A stretch of DNA of 35,691 nt from a virus: positions 1 through 35,691 of IMG/VR virus record IMGVR_UViG_3300044802_000057. One strand, 5' to 3'. The notes beneath the pieces are model-generated. The model had not been told where the DNA came from. It worked only from the letters and a program-made list of their open reading frames with translations, and made no database searches. This document shows, in pieces, positions 21,453 through 29,104 of the stretch. A program made the translations under genes and the position numbers. Numbering within the stretch: the first letter of the stretch is position 1; each line of letters starts with the position of its first letter.

Positions 21453-22148
21453 ATGGGCAGACGAGAAGAATTTTCAGTAGGCCAGCTTTACATGGTCGGC
21501 ATCTCGACGGACGTCAGCACCACAGACACCGTCCTGGTCCTGGCGCGCAACGCGGCCGGAGACATCATCCTTTGCAGCGGCAGCACGATCCCCACAGCCG
21601 GGGATTCCGGCTTCGCCATCGGCTGTATCTTTGTCAAATCAAACACCGGAACCATTTACCTCAACGGAGGAGCTGGTACCGCCACTTCCTGCGCTTTCGC
21701 GCTTCTCGGCTCGGCCGTCGCCCCCGGGGCGATCACCGCGACCGAGCTCGCATCGAACGCCGTCGCCGCCGTCAAGATCCTGGCCGGCGCGGTCACTCCC
21801 GTAAAAATGGGGGTACTCACCAAGGTAACCGAGGCCACTGACGGAGGCATCACCGTTCTCGCGGCCGATCTGCTCAAAGGGTACCTGGAGAAAACGAACT
21901 GCACCGTCGGAGGGAAAACGCTGACCTTCGACACCGCGGTCGCCATTCAGGCCGCCTTTGTCGCAACCACCGGGGCCTGGTTCGATTGGGAGTTTTCCAA
22001 CATTTCCACTCAGACCATCACCCTCACCCTGGGCGTCGGCGTGACCCTGAAGGGCACCGCAGCGGTACCCACCGGCAAGACCGCCAAGGTCCGGTTTATC
22101 AACACCGGGGCCGGCGCGATCGATGCCGTCATCGGCTTAGCAGCGTAA
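21453..22148 (+). CDS. Head-fibre-like structural protein
   Basis: 231 residues; AAAAGGAGAAACTAAA precedes the ATG. The N-terminal part GQLYMVGISTDVSTTDTVLV and GFAIGCIFVKSNTGTIYLNG is a small beta domain seen in phage head/fibre proteins. It is followed by ITATELASNAVAAVKILAGA, the repeated A/V-x-K pattern of fibre linkers (about 93-120), and a beta-rich C-terminal domain rich in Thr/Gly. A surface role on the head is inferred. Confidence 0.6.
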   Translation: MGRREEFSVGQLYMVGISTDVSTTDTVLVLARNAAGDIILCSGSTIPTAGDSGFAIGCIFVKSNTGTIYLNGGAGTATSCAFALLGSAVAPGAITATELASNAVAAVKILAGAVTPVKMGVLTKVTEATDGGITVLAADLLKGYLEKTNCTVGGKTLTFDTAVAIQAAFVATTGAWFDWEFSNISTQTITLTLGVGVTLKGTAAVPTGKTAKVRFINTGAGAIDAVIGLAA

Positions 22149-22161
22149 CCTTTGCCGGGGG

Positions 22162-22194
22162 ATATGCAGTTAAGGGGACCCCTTAACTGTATAT
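22162..22194 (+). promoter_or_regulatory. Long palindromic hairpin (14-bp stem)
   Basis: ATATG CAGTTAAGG (22162-22175), loop GGACC, CCTTAACTG TATAT (22181-22194), one G-T wobble. The stem is AT-rich at the base and lies between the head-fibre-like gene and the small gene at 22225. Followed by TCTCCC, not a T-run, so a typical terminator is not supported; a protein-binding palindrome or processing hairpin is possible. Confidence 0.5.
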
Positions 22195-22224
22195 TCTCCC
22201 GCTGAATCCTGGGGGGAAAAGAAA

Positions 22225-22449
22225 ATGGGAAGCACGAACAGCGAACAGGTTGAAATGGCCATCGAGGATCAAAACCGGCTGGCCAAGGGCAAAGCGGAAA
22301 TGGACGCACTCATGAAGAGATACGGGTTGAAGCTCGACGTGGGGCTGATCATCCGGCCGGGCAACATCGAGCCCCTGGTCCGGATTGTCCTCGATCCGAA
22401 TTTCATCTCCTTTCCAGCAAGCCCGTTCGGACACAAGAACAACGGCTAA
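22225..22449 (+). CDS. Hypothetical protein (74 aa)
   Basis: 74 residues; GGGGGGAAAAGAAA precedes the ATG. The N-terminal half is a charged helix (SEQVEMAIEDQNRLAKGKAE), the second half a strand-containing segment (LKLDVGLIIRPGNIEPLVRI). It lies before the head-tail adaptor and may be a small head or connector protein. Not recognised. Confidence 0.55.
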   Translation: MGSTNSEQVEMAIEDQNRLAKGKAEMDALMKRYGLKLDVGLIIRPGNIEPLVRIVLDPNFISFPASPFGHKNNG

Positions 22450-22489
22450 AACCGGCGAAGAACGGCGAACAACGGCTAAAGAGGGAACC

Positions 22490-23164
22490 ATGACGCAATC
22501 TCAAATTATTCTCGGTGTGCGCGCGAGGCTCGGCGACCTGAACAAGCCTTTTCTCTGGACCGACGACGAGCTCACCGAATACGAAAACGAGGCCATCAAC
22601 GAGGTCTCCGACCAGAAGAAGCTCTTTCTCGAATCGAATCTTAACCCGATGTGCCATATCCCGATCGCAGCGGTCGACGCGACCGGGGATTATGCCTATG
22701 ACACCCGGATCACCGAGATCCTTCGGGCCAAGATCCGGAGCCAGAAGCTCTATCTCTGGAGGACGGACAAGCTCACCCTCGACCTCAACAATCCTGATTG
22801 GATGCACCTTACGCCGACCACGCCGCGCTGGTTCATCACCGATTACCAGACCGGGCTCATCACCATCGTACCGAAGAGCGACGTGGACGACTTCATCGAT
22901 CTCACGGTCTACCGGATGCCGCTCACACAGATGGACGCGGCCGCTCCGGACGCCGTCCCTGAAATTCAGGTGCGTCATCACCCGCGAATTTACAACGGAA
23001 TCATGGCCAGGGCCTACCTCAAGGAAGATACGCAATGTCTCGACCCCAAGAAGGCCGAAAGCCATCAGGCCAGGTGGGAAAGGGACATGGTCGAGATCGC
23101 CAAGAGCCGGCAGAAGTTTCAGGATTCGTATCAATTCATGCAAGCCAACTATGGGGCCGTATGA
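22490..23164 (+). CDS. Head-tail adaptor protein (gp4-like)
   Basis: 224 residues from ATG 22490 (MTQSQIILGVRARLGDLNKP), behind AAAGAGGGAACC; the frame is open upstream but without a ribosome binding site. The N-terminal helical part (GVRARLGDLNKPFLWTDDEL and TEYENEAINEVSDQKKLF) is the usual start of P22 gp4/gp10-type adaptor proteins that attach below the portal. The C-terminus is helical (HQARWERDMVEIAKSRQK). Its stop overlaps the next start (ATGA). Function by motif and position. Confidence 0.75.
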   Translation: MTQSQIILGVRARLGDLNKPFLWTDDELTEYENEAINEVSDQKKLFLESNLNPMCHIPIAAVDATGDYAYDTRITEILRAKIRSQKLYLWRTDKLTLDLNNPDWMHLTPTTPRWFITDYQTGLITIVPKSDVDDFIDLTVYRMPLTQMDAAAPDAVPEIQVRHHPRIYNGIMARAYLKEDTQCLDPKKAESHQARWERDMVEIAKSRQKFQDSYQFMQANYGAV

Positions 23165-24138
23165 AAAACCTCGCTAAACCCTTATTCGACATCCGGTACT
23201 TCCAGGGCATCAATAATCACGATGATGCGGAGAAGGTCCTCCCCAGGGGCGGAAAGTCCTTTCTCACGGCCGGGGTCAACATCGACCTGGACAACGTGGG
23301 GATGATTCACCGCCGGGAAGGATACGCCGCGCCCGATTTTTCCGCATCCGGAGTTCATTCGCTCTGGTCCAACGGAGCCACCTGTCTCTTTGTCGAAAAT
23401 CCAGACCTCAAGATCCTGGGGGTTGATTTCAGCGCCACCGTCATCCGGGCCGGAGTGGGGCAGAGCAGAATGGTCTACGCCGACGCGGCCGGCCGGGCCT
23501 ACTACACAAATGAAATGGTCATCGGTTACGTGGAGAACCGCGTGGGTTATCTCTTTCAGGAACCCACCATGACCTACCGGATCATCATGCCTTCCGGCCA
23601 TCTCATCGAGTGGTTCAACGGCCGCCTCTACGTGGCCAGACAAAATCAGATTTGGGCCTCCGATCCCATGTTTCCCGGGCAGACCCACGAGCTCGAAGGA
23701 TTCAAGGCCTTTGCCGGGCGTCTCACGATGATGCGCGGCATAAAAGAAACCGGCCTGGTCATCTCGGACGGCTTCGGCGTCTATCTTCTCTCCGGGCTCG
23801 ATTTCAAGGATTTCACCGTCAACAAGCTCGCCGACTTCCCCGCGATCCAGGGCACCGATGTAAAGATCGACGGCTCCAAGGTCGGGAAGGGATTTGCCGG
23901 CGAAATGGTTATGTGGCTCTCCCCGAAAGGAATCTGCGCTGCAGGGAAGGGAGGATTTTTTCAGGCCTTCACCCTGGACTACTACCACCCCGTAAGCACG
24001 AACGAGGGCAGCGCGATCGTCCGGGAGGCCAAAGGACATTATCAATACCTCGTGACCCAGGGAATGGATCCGGAATCCGTAAATCTGGCCGCCCCTGGCT
24101 TCGAGGGGGATTGCCTGATCGAGGCACAGATCCCATGA
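23161..24138 (+). CDS. Tail hub / DNA stabilisation protein (P22 gp10-like)
   Basis: 325 residues from ATG 23161, overlapping the adaptor stop (ATGA); the open frame upstream is shadow. The protein is beta-rich with repeated propeller-like blades: GVHSLWSNGATCLFVENPDL, SRMVYADAAGRAYYTNEMVI, HLIEWFNGRLYVARQNQIWA, ETGLVISDGFGVYLLSGLDF. This is the style of the podovirus tail hub/nozzle (P22 gp10 or T7 gp12-like), which seals the packaged DNA. Assigned from architecture and from the adaptor gene just before it. Confidence 0.65.
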   Translation: MKNLAKPLFDIRYFQGINNHDDAEKVLPRGGKSFLTAGVNIDLDNVGMIHRREGYAAPDFSASGVHSLWSNGATCLFVENPDLKILGVDFSATVIRAGVGQSRMVYADAAGRAYYTNEMVIGYVENRVGYLFQEPTMTYRIIMPSGHLIEWFNGRLYVARQNQIWASDPMFPGQTHELEGFKAFAGRLTMMRGIKETGLVISDGFGVYLLSGLDFKDFTVNKLADFPAIQGTDVKIDGSKVGKGFAGEMVMWLSPKGICAAGKGGFFQAFTLDYYHPVSTNEGSAIVREAKGHYQYLVTQGMDPESVNLAAPGFEGDCLIEAQIP

Positions 24139-24189
24139 GCGACTAACGATATCACCGGCGATATCAATTCATTCGAAAAGGAGAAAACC

Positions 24190-24966
24190 ATGTCTCTCGT
24201 ATTAAGCACCGGATTAAGAAATTACCTCTTGGGCGGGGGATCCGTCCGCCAGGCCTTCGACGATGCCCTTATCAACATTTACAGCGGGGTTGCCCCGGCA
24301 ACGGTTGACGAGCCGCCTTCAGGTGTCCTTCTCAACACCATCACCAAGGCCTCCGGGGCCGTCGCCTCGGGCGCCAGGTCCACGCGACAGATCGGGCTCA
24401 TCACCATCGGCTCCGATCTCCCCGCGCAAACCTTCATCATCAACGTCACGGTCGATGGGGTAGGTCCTACCGGCTACACCTACACCATGACCCCCGATGA
24501 CACGACCATCGCCCTGGTCGCCCTGAAGGTCGCACGGATGCTCAACGATATCCCGCAGCTTTGCGCAATCGCGTCCGGAAGCGACGGGAACATCTTTGTG
24601 GCCTCCGAGTTCGCCGGCCTTTCCTTCACGATCGCCAACGGCGGAGGGACGGGAACCATTTCCGCCCTTACCAGCTCGGTAGTCGCTGCGACCCTCGTTA
24701 ACAGCCTCAAATTCGGGGCCCCGAGCGCGGGAGCGGAAGCGAAAAATAGCGATATCTGGTCCGGCGTCTGCCTGGCCGATGGCACGGCGGGATACTTCCG
24801 CCTGGTCACGACCCGCGACGACGGCCTCCAGAGCGCGACCGAATACCGGATTCAGGGGAACGTCTCGACGAGCGGCGCCGAGCTCAACCTGAGCAATATC
24901 AACTTCTCGAATGGTGCAACGGAAACCATCGATTCTTGCCAGTTCACCGAGCCGGCGAGCGACTAA
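24190..24966 (+). CDS. Tail structural protein with inserted domain
   Basis: 258 residues; AAAAGGAGAAAACC precedes the ATG. The two ends (LSTGLRNYLLGGGSVRQAFD with LINIYSGVAP, and SDIWSGVCLADGTAGYFRLV to the end) are one family of phage tail proteins that I know as a shorter protein. Residues about 62-165 look like an extra module inserted between them (FIINVTVDGVGPTGYTYTMT, then ALKVARMLND and GNIFVASEFAGLSFTIANGG), a domain type also seen in tail sheath and fibre proteins. A virion role is likely. Confidence 0.65.
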   Translation: MSLVLSTGLRNYLLGGGSVRQAFDDALINIYSGVAPATVDEPPSGVLLNTITKASGAVASGARSTRQIGLITIGSDLPAQTFIINVTVDGVGPTGYTYTMTPDDTTIALVALKVARMLNDIPQLCAIASGSDGNIFVASEFAGLSFTIANGGGTGTISALTSSVVAATLVNSLKFGAPSAGAEAKNSDIWSGVCLADGTAGYFRLVTTRDDGLQSATEYRIQGNVSTSGAELNLSNINFSNGATETIDSCQFTEPASD

Positions 24967-24994
24967 CAGCCAAAACCCAAAGGAGGGATGACCC

Positions 24995-25663
24995 ATGGCT
25001 CTCACATGCACTCTATCCGCCCATTTCAAGTACCAGCTTGGAAAAAAGGCTATCGATCTAAGCGCGGACTCCATCAAGGTACTCCTGATGAGATCCGGCT
25101 TTTCTTTCGCCGCCGGAAAACACCTGCAAAAAATCAACATCAAAGGCACGATCACGAGGACCGACCTCACCTTTGCCGCTGCCGGCAAAACCATCACCAC
25201 GGTCGGCGGGAATTTCCTGACCGCCGGTTTCGTGATCGGCAATCAGCTCACCATTTCCGGGTCCGCGAGCAATAACGAAGTGGCCTCTCTGACCATCGCC
25301 AACGTCAGCGCCCTCGTCATCACCACGAACGAGGCGATCGTGAACGAAGCGGACGCCAACTCGATCACCATCACCTGCACCGACGAACTGGTCACCGGGA
25401 ACGGCTACACCCAGGACACCATGACCCTCGCGGGCGTGACCTGGGCCGAGGATGACGTAAACCTGTGGGCTTTGATGTCCGCGAACAATGTTGTGTGGAC
25501 CGCAAACGCGGGCTCCGGGATCGGACCCACGCCCCAGGCGATTCTCTACGATGATACGTCGGCGGACAAGACGATCGTCGGCTGCATCGATTTCGGGGGG
25601 AACCAGACCGCTCCGAACGGCGCGCAGTTCACCATCAGCAACGAACAGCTCAAGATCGCTTGA
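24995..25663 (+). CDS. Tail structural protein with inserted beta domain
   Basis: 222 residues; AAAGGAGGGATGACCC precedes the ATG. The ends (FKYQLGKKAIDLSADSIKVL and GNGYTQDTMTLAGVTWAEDD to TPQAILYDDTSADKTIVGCI) form a known phage tail protein family that is normally contiguous. Residues about 48-130 (TRTDLTFAAAGKTITTVGGN, IGNQLTISGSASNNEVASLT) are a separate small beta domain placed in the middle. The neighbouring gene shows the same kind of insertion with a different domain. Confidence 0.65.
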   Translation: MALTCTLSAHFKYQLGKKAIDLSADSIKVLLMRSGFSFAAGKHLQKINIKGTITRTDLTFAAAGKTITTVGGNFLTAGFVIGNQLTISGSASNNEVASLTIANVSALVITTNEAIVNEADANSITITCTDELVTGNGYTQDTMTLAGVTWAEDDVNLWALMSANNVVWTANAGSGIGPTPQAILYDDTSADKTIVGCIDFGGNQTAPNGAQFTISNEQLKIA

Positions 25664-25681
25664 GCAAAAAAGGGGGGGAAG

Positions 25682-26419
25682 ATGAGTACCGCATTGAAAG
25701 TAAGCGAGAGGGACAACTACGGCCAAACGGCCCTTGATATCATCGGCGAATCCACCATTCTCACGGCCGATGACCTGAATGTTATCGGCGAGCTCAAAGA
25801 CGAGCTCGTCAATAACTTCATGCACGCCCAGGTCTTCAGGACCCGCACGGAGATGGAAGTCTCTGTCCTCAACGACATGAACTTCCCGACTCCGGACGCC
25901 AAATTCTGGCAATGCCAGAGGGAGCAAGGCGTTCATTTCCATGAGCTGGTCATGCTCTCCTATGAATACCGGAAGAGCTTGGTCGAGATTAAGAAGCTCA
26001 AGAGAAAGCTGGAGAGCGAGCAAGACGAACTTGAGCGGGAGCTGATTCAGATCGAGATCGAGAAGCTGACCTTTATCGCCCGGAACCAGGAGAAGGTCGG
26101 CAAGGACCGCATCCGGGAAGTGCGCGAGTGGCACGAGATCAAAGAGCGGCTGAAACCGCAGATGATCCACAGCCTGGAGGACGTGAACGAACACCAGCTC
26201 GTCTCCTATACTCGCCGGTTCATCTACCAGTACCTCGCCATGGGGGAATCCGGATCCCCGGGGGAACGGCAAAACCTGACGAGCCAGATGGACATGGCCA
26301 TCCAGGCCTGTATTTCAAAGAAGTGCATCGGTCCGATTTTAGCGGACCTCAGCCCGCATTTTCGGGCGCAGATCGCCAATAAGTACCAGATCAACGCTAA
26401 GGACCTCATGGGGAGATAA
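25682..26419 (+). CDS. Helical hypothetical virion protein (245 aa)
   Basis: 245 residues; a G7 run directly upstream (25672-25678) serves as ribosome binding site. The centre (about 98-165) is a long charged coiled coil: YRKSLVEIKKLKRKLESEQD, ELERELIQIEIEKLTFIARN. The N-terminal part is acidic helical, the C-terminal about 60 residues fold separately (LTSQMDMAIQACISKKCIGP). It directly abuts the Kelch fibre gene, so it may be its chaperone or attachment protein; this is inference. Family not recognised. Confidence 0.6.
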   Translation: MSTALKVSERDNYGQTALDIIGESTILTADDLNVIGELKDELVNNFMHAQVFRTRTEMEVSVLNDMNFPTPDAKFWQCQREQGVHFHELVMLSYEYRKSLVEIKKLKRKLESEQDELERELIQIEIEKLTFIARNQEKVGKDRIREVREWHEIKERLKPQMIHSLEDVNEHQLVSYTRRFIYQYLAMGESGSPGERQNLTSQMDMAIQACISKKCIGPILADLSPHFRAQIANKYQINAKDLMGR

Positions 26420-29104
26420 ATGGCTGCTTCTGGATTCTGGAGACTGGCCAATATGAACGTCGCGCGGACGGCCGCCGGCGCAGCGGGAAACCAGCTCGCA
26501 GGCCTCGCATTCGGCGGGGCTACGACCTATAACACCCCGCTCAATTCGACCGAAATATTCAATGCCGTCACCTGGTCTTATACCGGAAACCTGAATAGCC
26601 CCCGGCAGGATATTGCCGGGTTCGGTACTTCCTCCGCGGCCATGTGCTGCGCTGGCTATACGGGGTCCATCTATTCCAACGCCTCCGAAATCTTCAACGG
26701 AACCGTCTGGACGGCCGGGAATTCTCTAAACAATCTCCGGTCGCAGCTCTTGGGCGGCGGCAGCACAATGTCGGCTTTCGCTGTCGGCGGCTATAACGGC
26801 ACCACCACTTATAACGCGACCGAGAAATTCAACGGGATCGTATGGTCAAACGCGGGCAATTTAGTGACCGCCAGAAGGATGCCGGCGGGAGGCGGAAACG
26901 CGACCTCCGCCTTTATCACCGCGGGCGCCGGGAATCTTGCATCGAGCGAAATCTATGACGGCAATATTTGGGCGACCCGGGGAAGCATAAGCTCCGGGAG
27001 AGTGGCGCCCGCAGGATTCGGAGCGTCCGGGTACAGCGGCCTTGTTACCGGCGGAAACGACGGAGCGCAGAACTGGCTCCGGACCGAGACCTTCGACGGG
27101 AACGTATGGACCATCGCGGGCTCCTCTCCGATGACCGGCTCGAACACCTATCAGTACCGGGCCGTCGGAAGCGGGGATCTCACGAATGGCGGCATTATTC
27201 TCGGTGGGGATGGCGGCGGAGGCGGCGGGCAGACCTCCACGGCGGGCTGGTTTACCAGCCTTCAAAGCTACTCCTGGATGACACAACCCCTCACCGCGAC
27301 CGGACGCTACCAGCACGGCCAGGCGGGAGGAACCAATCAGGATGTCATCGTCTTCGGCGGGACCAGCCTCATAACCACGACCGAAAGATGGAATGGCATT
27401 TCCTGGGCGGCGGGCGGCGGCCTGAGCCAGGGGAAAAACTACCCGGCCGGGACCGGGGATGCGGTCACGACGGCCCTCTGCATCGCCGGAAACAACGCTG
27501 GATATCTGACCCGCGTTGAGGCCTATAACGGCACGAACTGGTCAACCCTCTCAGGCGTCCTCAACACGGCAAGAGACGAGCTCGCGGCAGCCGGGAACGC
27601 TTCGGCCGCCTTATGCTTCGGCGGATATACCGGCGCGGCCTCGCTGGTCACGGAATCCTTCAACGGAACCACCTGGGGCGCGGTCAATAACCTCCAGACA
27701 GCCAAGTATCAAAACAACGGATGCGGCTCCCAGGGCGCGGCGATCTGCGTCGGCGGCTATGGCCCGGTAAAGCGGACCGAATTATGGGGCGGGGTAACCT
27801 GGGCCAACTCCGGGGATCTCAACACGGCCAACTCCCAGGCCTCTCTCTCGGGCTCTTCCACCAGCGCCAGAATCGCCCGCGGAGGAACCTACCTTTGTAT
27901 TTCCGAAGTATGGACCGGATCAGCCTGGAGCGCCTCGCTTGTTCCCAATATCGGGGCAGCCTATGTCGGTTGTGGCCCGGGCGGCACTTCTACGGGAATG
28001 CTCGTAACCGGCGGCCAGATCAATACCGTCGGCACCATGCAGTATCCTTCCGAAATCTACACCGGCGCCCTCCCGGTCATCATCAACCTCTCCGGGATTT
28101 CATTCGTCGCCAGCGGATCGGATCTGATTCAGCAAGGGTTTGCTCCGCCATGGATCGCCACGGGCGCCCTCACGTCGCCCGCGAAATACATCGGCCCCTT
28201 CATTGACGAGAAATACGGCGGCGTCCTTCACTCCACGGTCGCGAGTCTTTCGACCAACCAGGGGATCATGTCACCCTTCAACCTGGTCGGCATCCCCTTC
28301 GTCACGACCGCTACGCTCAGCGCGGCGCTCCACGTCACGGCAAACCTGATCGCCACGCTGCCCATGCTTCAGTTTTCCGCCCTTCTCGCGGAACGCAGCG
28401 GAAGGATAAGGGCCTTTCTTCCCTCTCTCGAATTCACGAGCCACGGAATCAACGGCGCCGTCGGAAGGATTTCCGCGGATCTTCCCATGCTGCTTTTCCA
28501 GTCAACCGGGCTTACAGGGGCGGTCGGGCGACTCGCCGGGACGATCCCCTCTCTGATTCTCTCCGCAACCGGATGGCCGGTCGGCGTCGGCAAGATCAAC
28601 CTTTCGCTGCCCATGCTCCGGATGCTCGCCCATGGAGGCCTTCTTTACCCATATTACAAGGCCATCGCCGTGAATCCTCACATTCTCGGGGTTACCGAAT
28701 ACCTGGATTTCCCCTTCAATTCCTTTGCCTATTTCAACGGGGTTTATTTGGGCGCGAGCTACGCCGGGATTCATCGGCTGGTCGGAGGGGACGATAACGG
28801 CGCCGGCGTCGACGCGGATTTCAAACTCGGGAAGATCCCGCTCGATCTGAACAAGGTCCGCGATATTTGGGTTCAGGGAAGGGCCACCGGGGATCTCCGC
28901 GCCAGCGTATCGGCCGACGAGGGGCTCGATTCGTTTTTCGAGGAAGATTATCTCCTTACGGTTTTAGGGCAAGATCGCGCCATCCTGCCGCGCGGCCTCA
29001 AGCCGGTTTATATCCAGGTGGGAGTTTTCAATGAAGACGGAGCTGACTTCGACATCGATGCGATTCAGATCGTCGGGGAAGCAATCCAAAGGAAGAAGCG
29101 TTGA
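26420..29104 (+). CDS. Kelch-repeat tail fibre protein (894 aa)
   Basis: 894 residues; GGGGAGATAA precedes the ATG, which follows the previous stop directly. Residues about 10-555 contain roughly twelve Kelch-like units of 42-50 residues; a typical unit reads VGGYNGTTTYNATEKFNGIV then W and GNLVTARRMPAGGGNATSAF. This predicts one or two beta-propellers that could bind host glycans or proteins. Residues about 636-740 hold five tandem 21-residue repeats of the form GRIxAxLPMLxF. The C-terminal part (about 750-890) ends in a compact domain (YLDFPFNSFAYFNGVYLGAS, GIHRLVGGDDNGAGVDADFK). It is probably the main receptor-binding or fibre protein; specificity unknown. Confidence 0.8.
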   Translation: MAASGFWRLANMNVARTAAGAAGNQLAGLAFGGATTYNTPLNSTEIFNAVTWSYTGNLNSPRQDIAGFGTSSAAMCCAGYTGSIYSNASEIFNGTVWTAGNSLNNLRSQLLGGGSTMSAFAVGGYNGTTTYNATEKFNGIVWSNAGNLVTARRMPAGGGNATSAFITAGAGNLASSEIYDGNIWATRGSISSGRVAPAGFGASGYSGLVTGGNDGAQNWLRTETFDGNVWTIAGSSPMTGSNTYQYRAVGSGDLTNGGIILGGDGGGGGGQTSTAGWFTSLQSYSWMTQPLTATGRYQHGQAGGTNQDVIVFGGTSLITTTERWNGISWAAGGGLSQGKNYPAGTGDAVTTALCIAGNNAGYLTRVEAYNGTNWSTLSGVLNTARDELAAAGNASAALCFGGYTGAASLVTESFNGTTWGAVNNLQTAKYQNNGCGSQGAAICVGGYGPVKRTELWGGVTWANSGDLNTANSQASLSGSSTSARIARGGTYLCISEVWTGSAWSASLVPNIGAAYVGCGPGGTSTGMLVTGGQINTVGTMQYPSEIYTGALPVIINLSGISFVASGSDLIQQGFAPPWIATGALTSPAKYIGPFIDEKYGGVLHSTVASLSTNQGIMSPFNLVGIPFVTTATLSAALHVTANLIATLPMLQFSALLAERSGRIRAFLPSLEFTSHGINGAVGRISADLPMLLFQSTGLTGAVGRLAGTIPSLILSATGWPVGVGKINLSLPMLRMLAHGGLLYPYYKAIAVNPHILGVTEYLDFPFNSFAYFNGVYLGASYAGIHRLVGGDDNGAGVDADFKLGKIPLDLNKVRDIWVQGRATGDLRASVSADEGLDSFFEEDYLLTVLGQDRAILPRGLKPVYIQVGVFNEDGADFDIDAIQIVGEAIQRKKR

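Noticed and set aside
21292-21480. 62-codon + strand frame over the terminator region
   Set aside because: It translates the GGTCAAAG repeats and the terminator stem and has no ribosome binding site.
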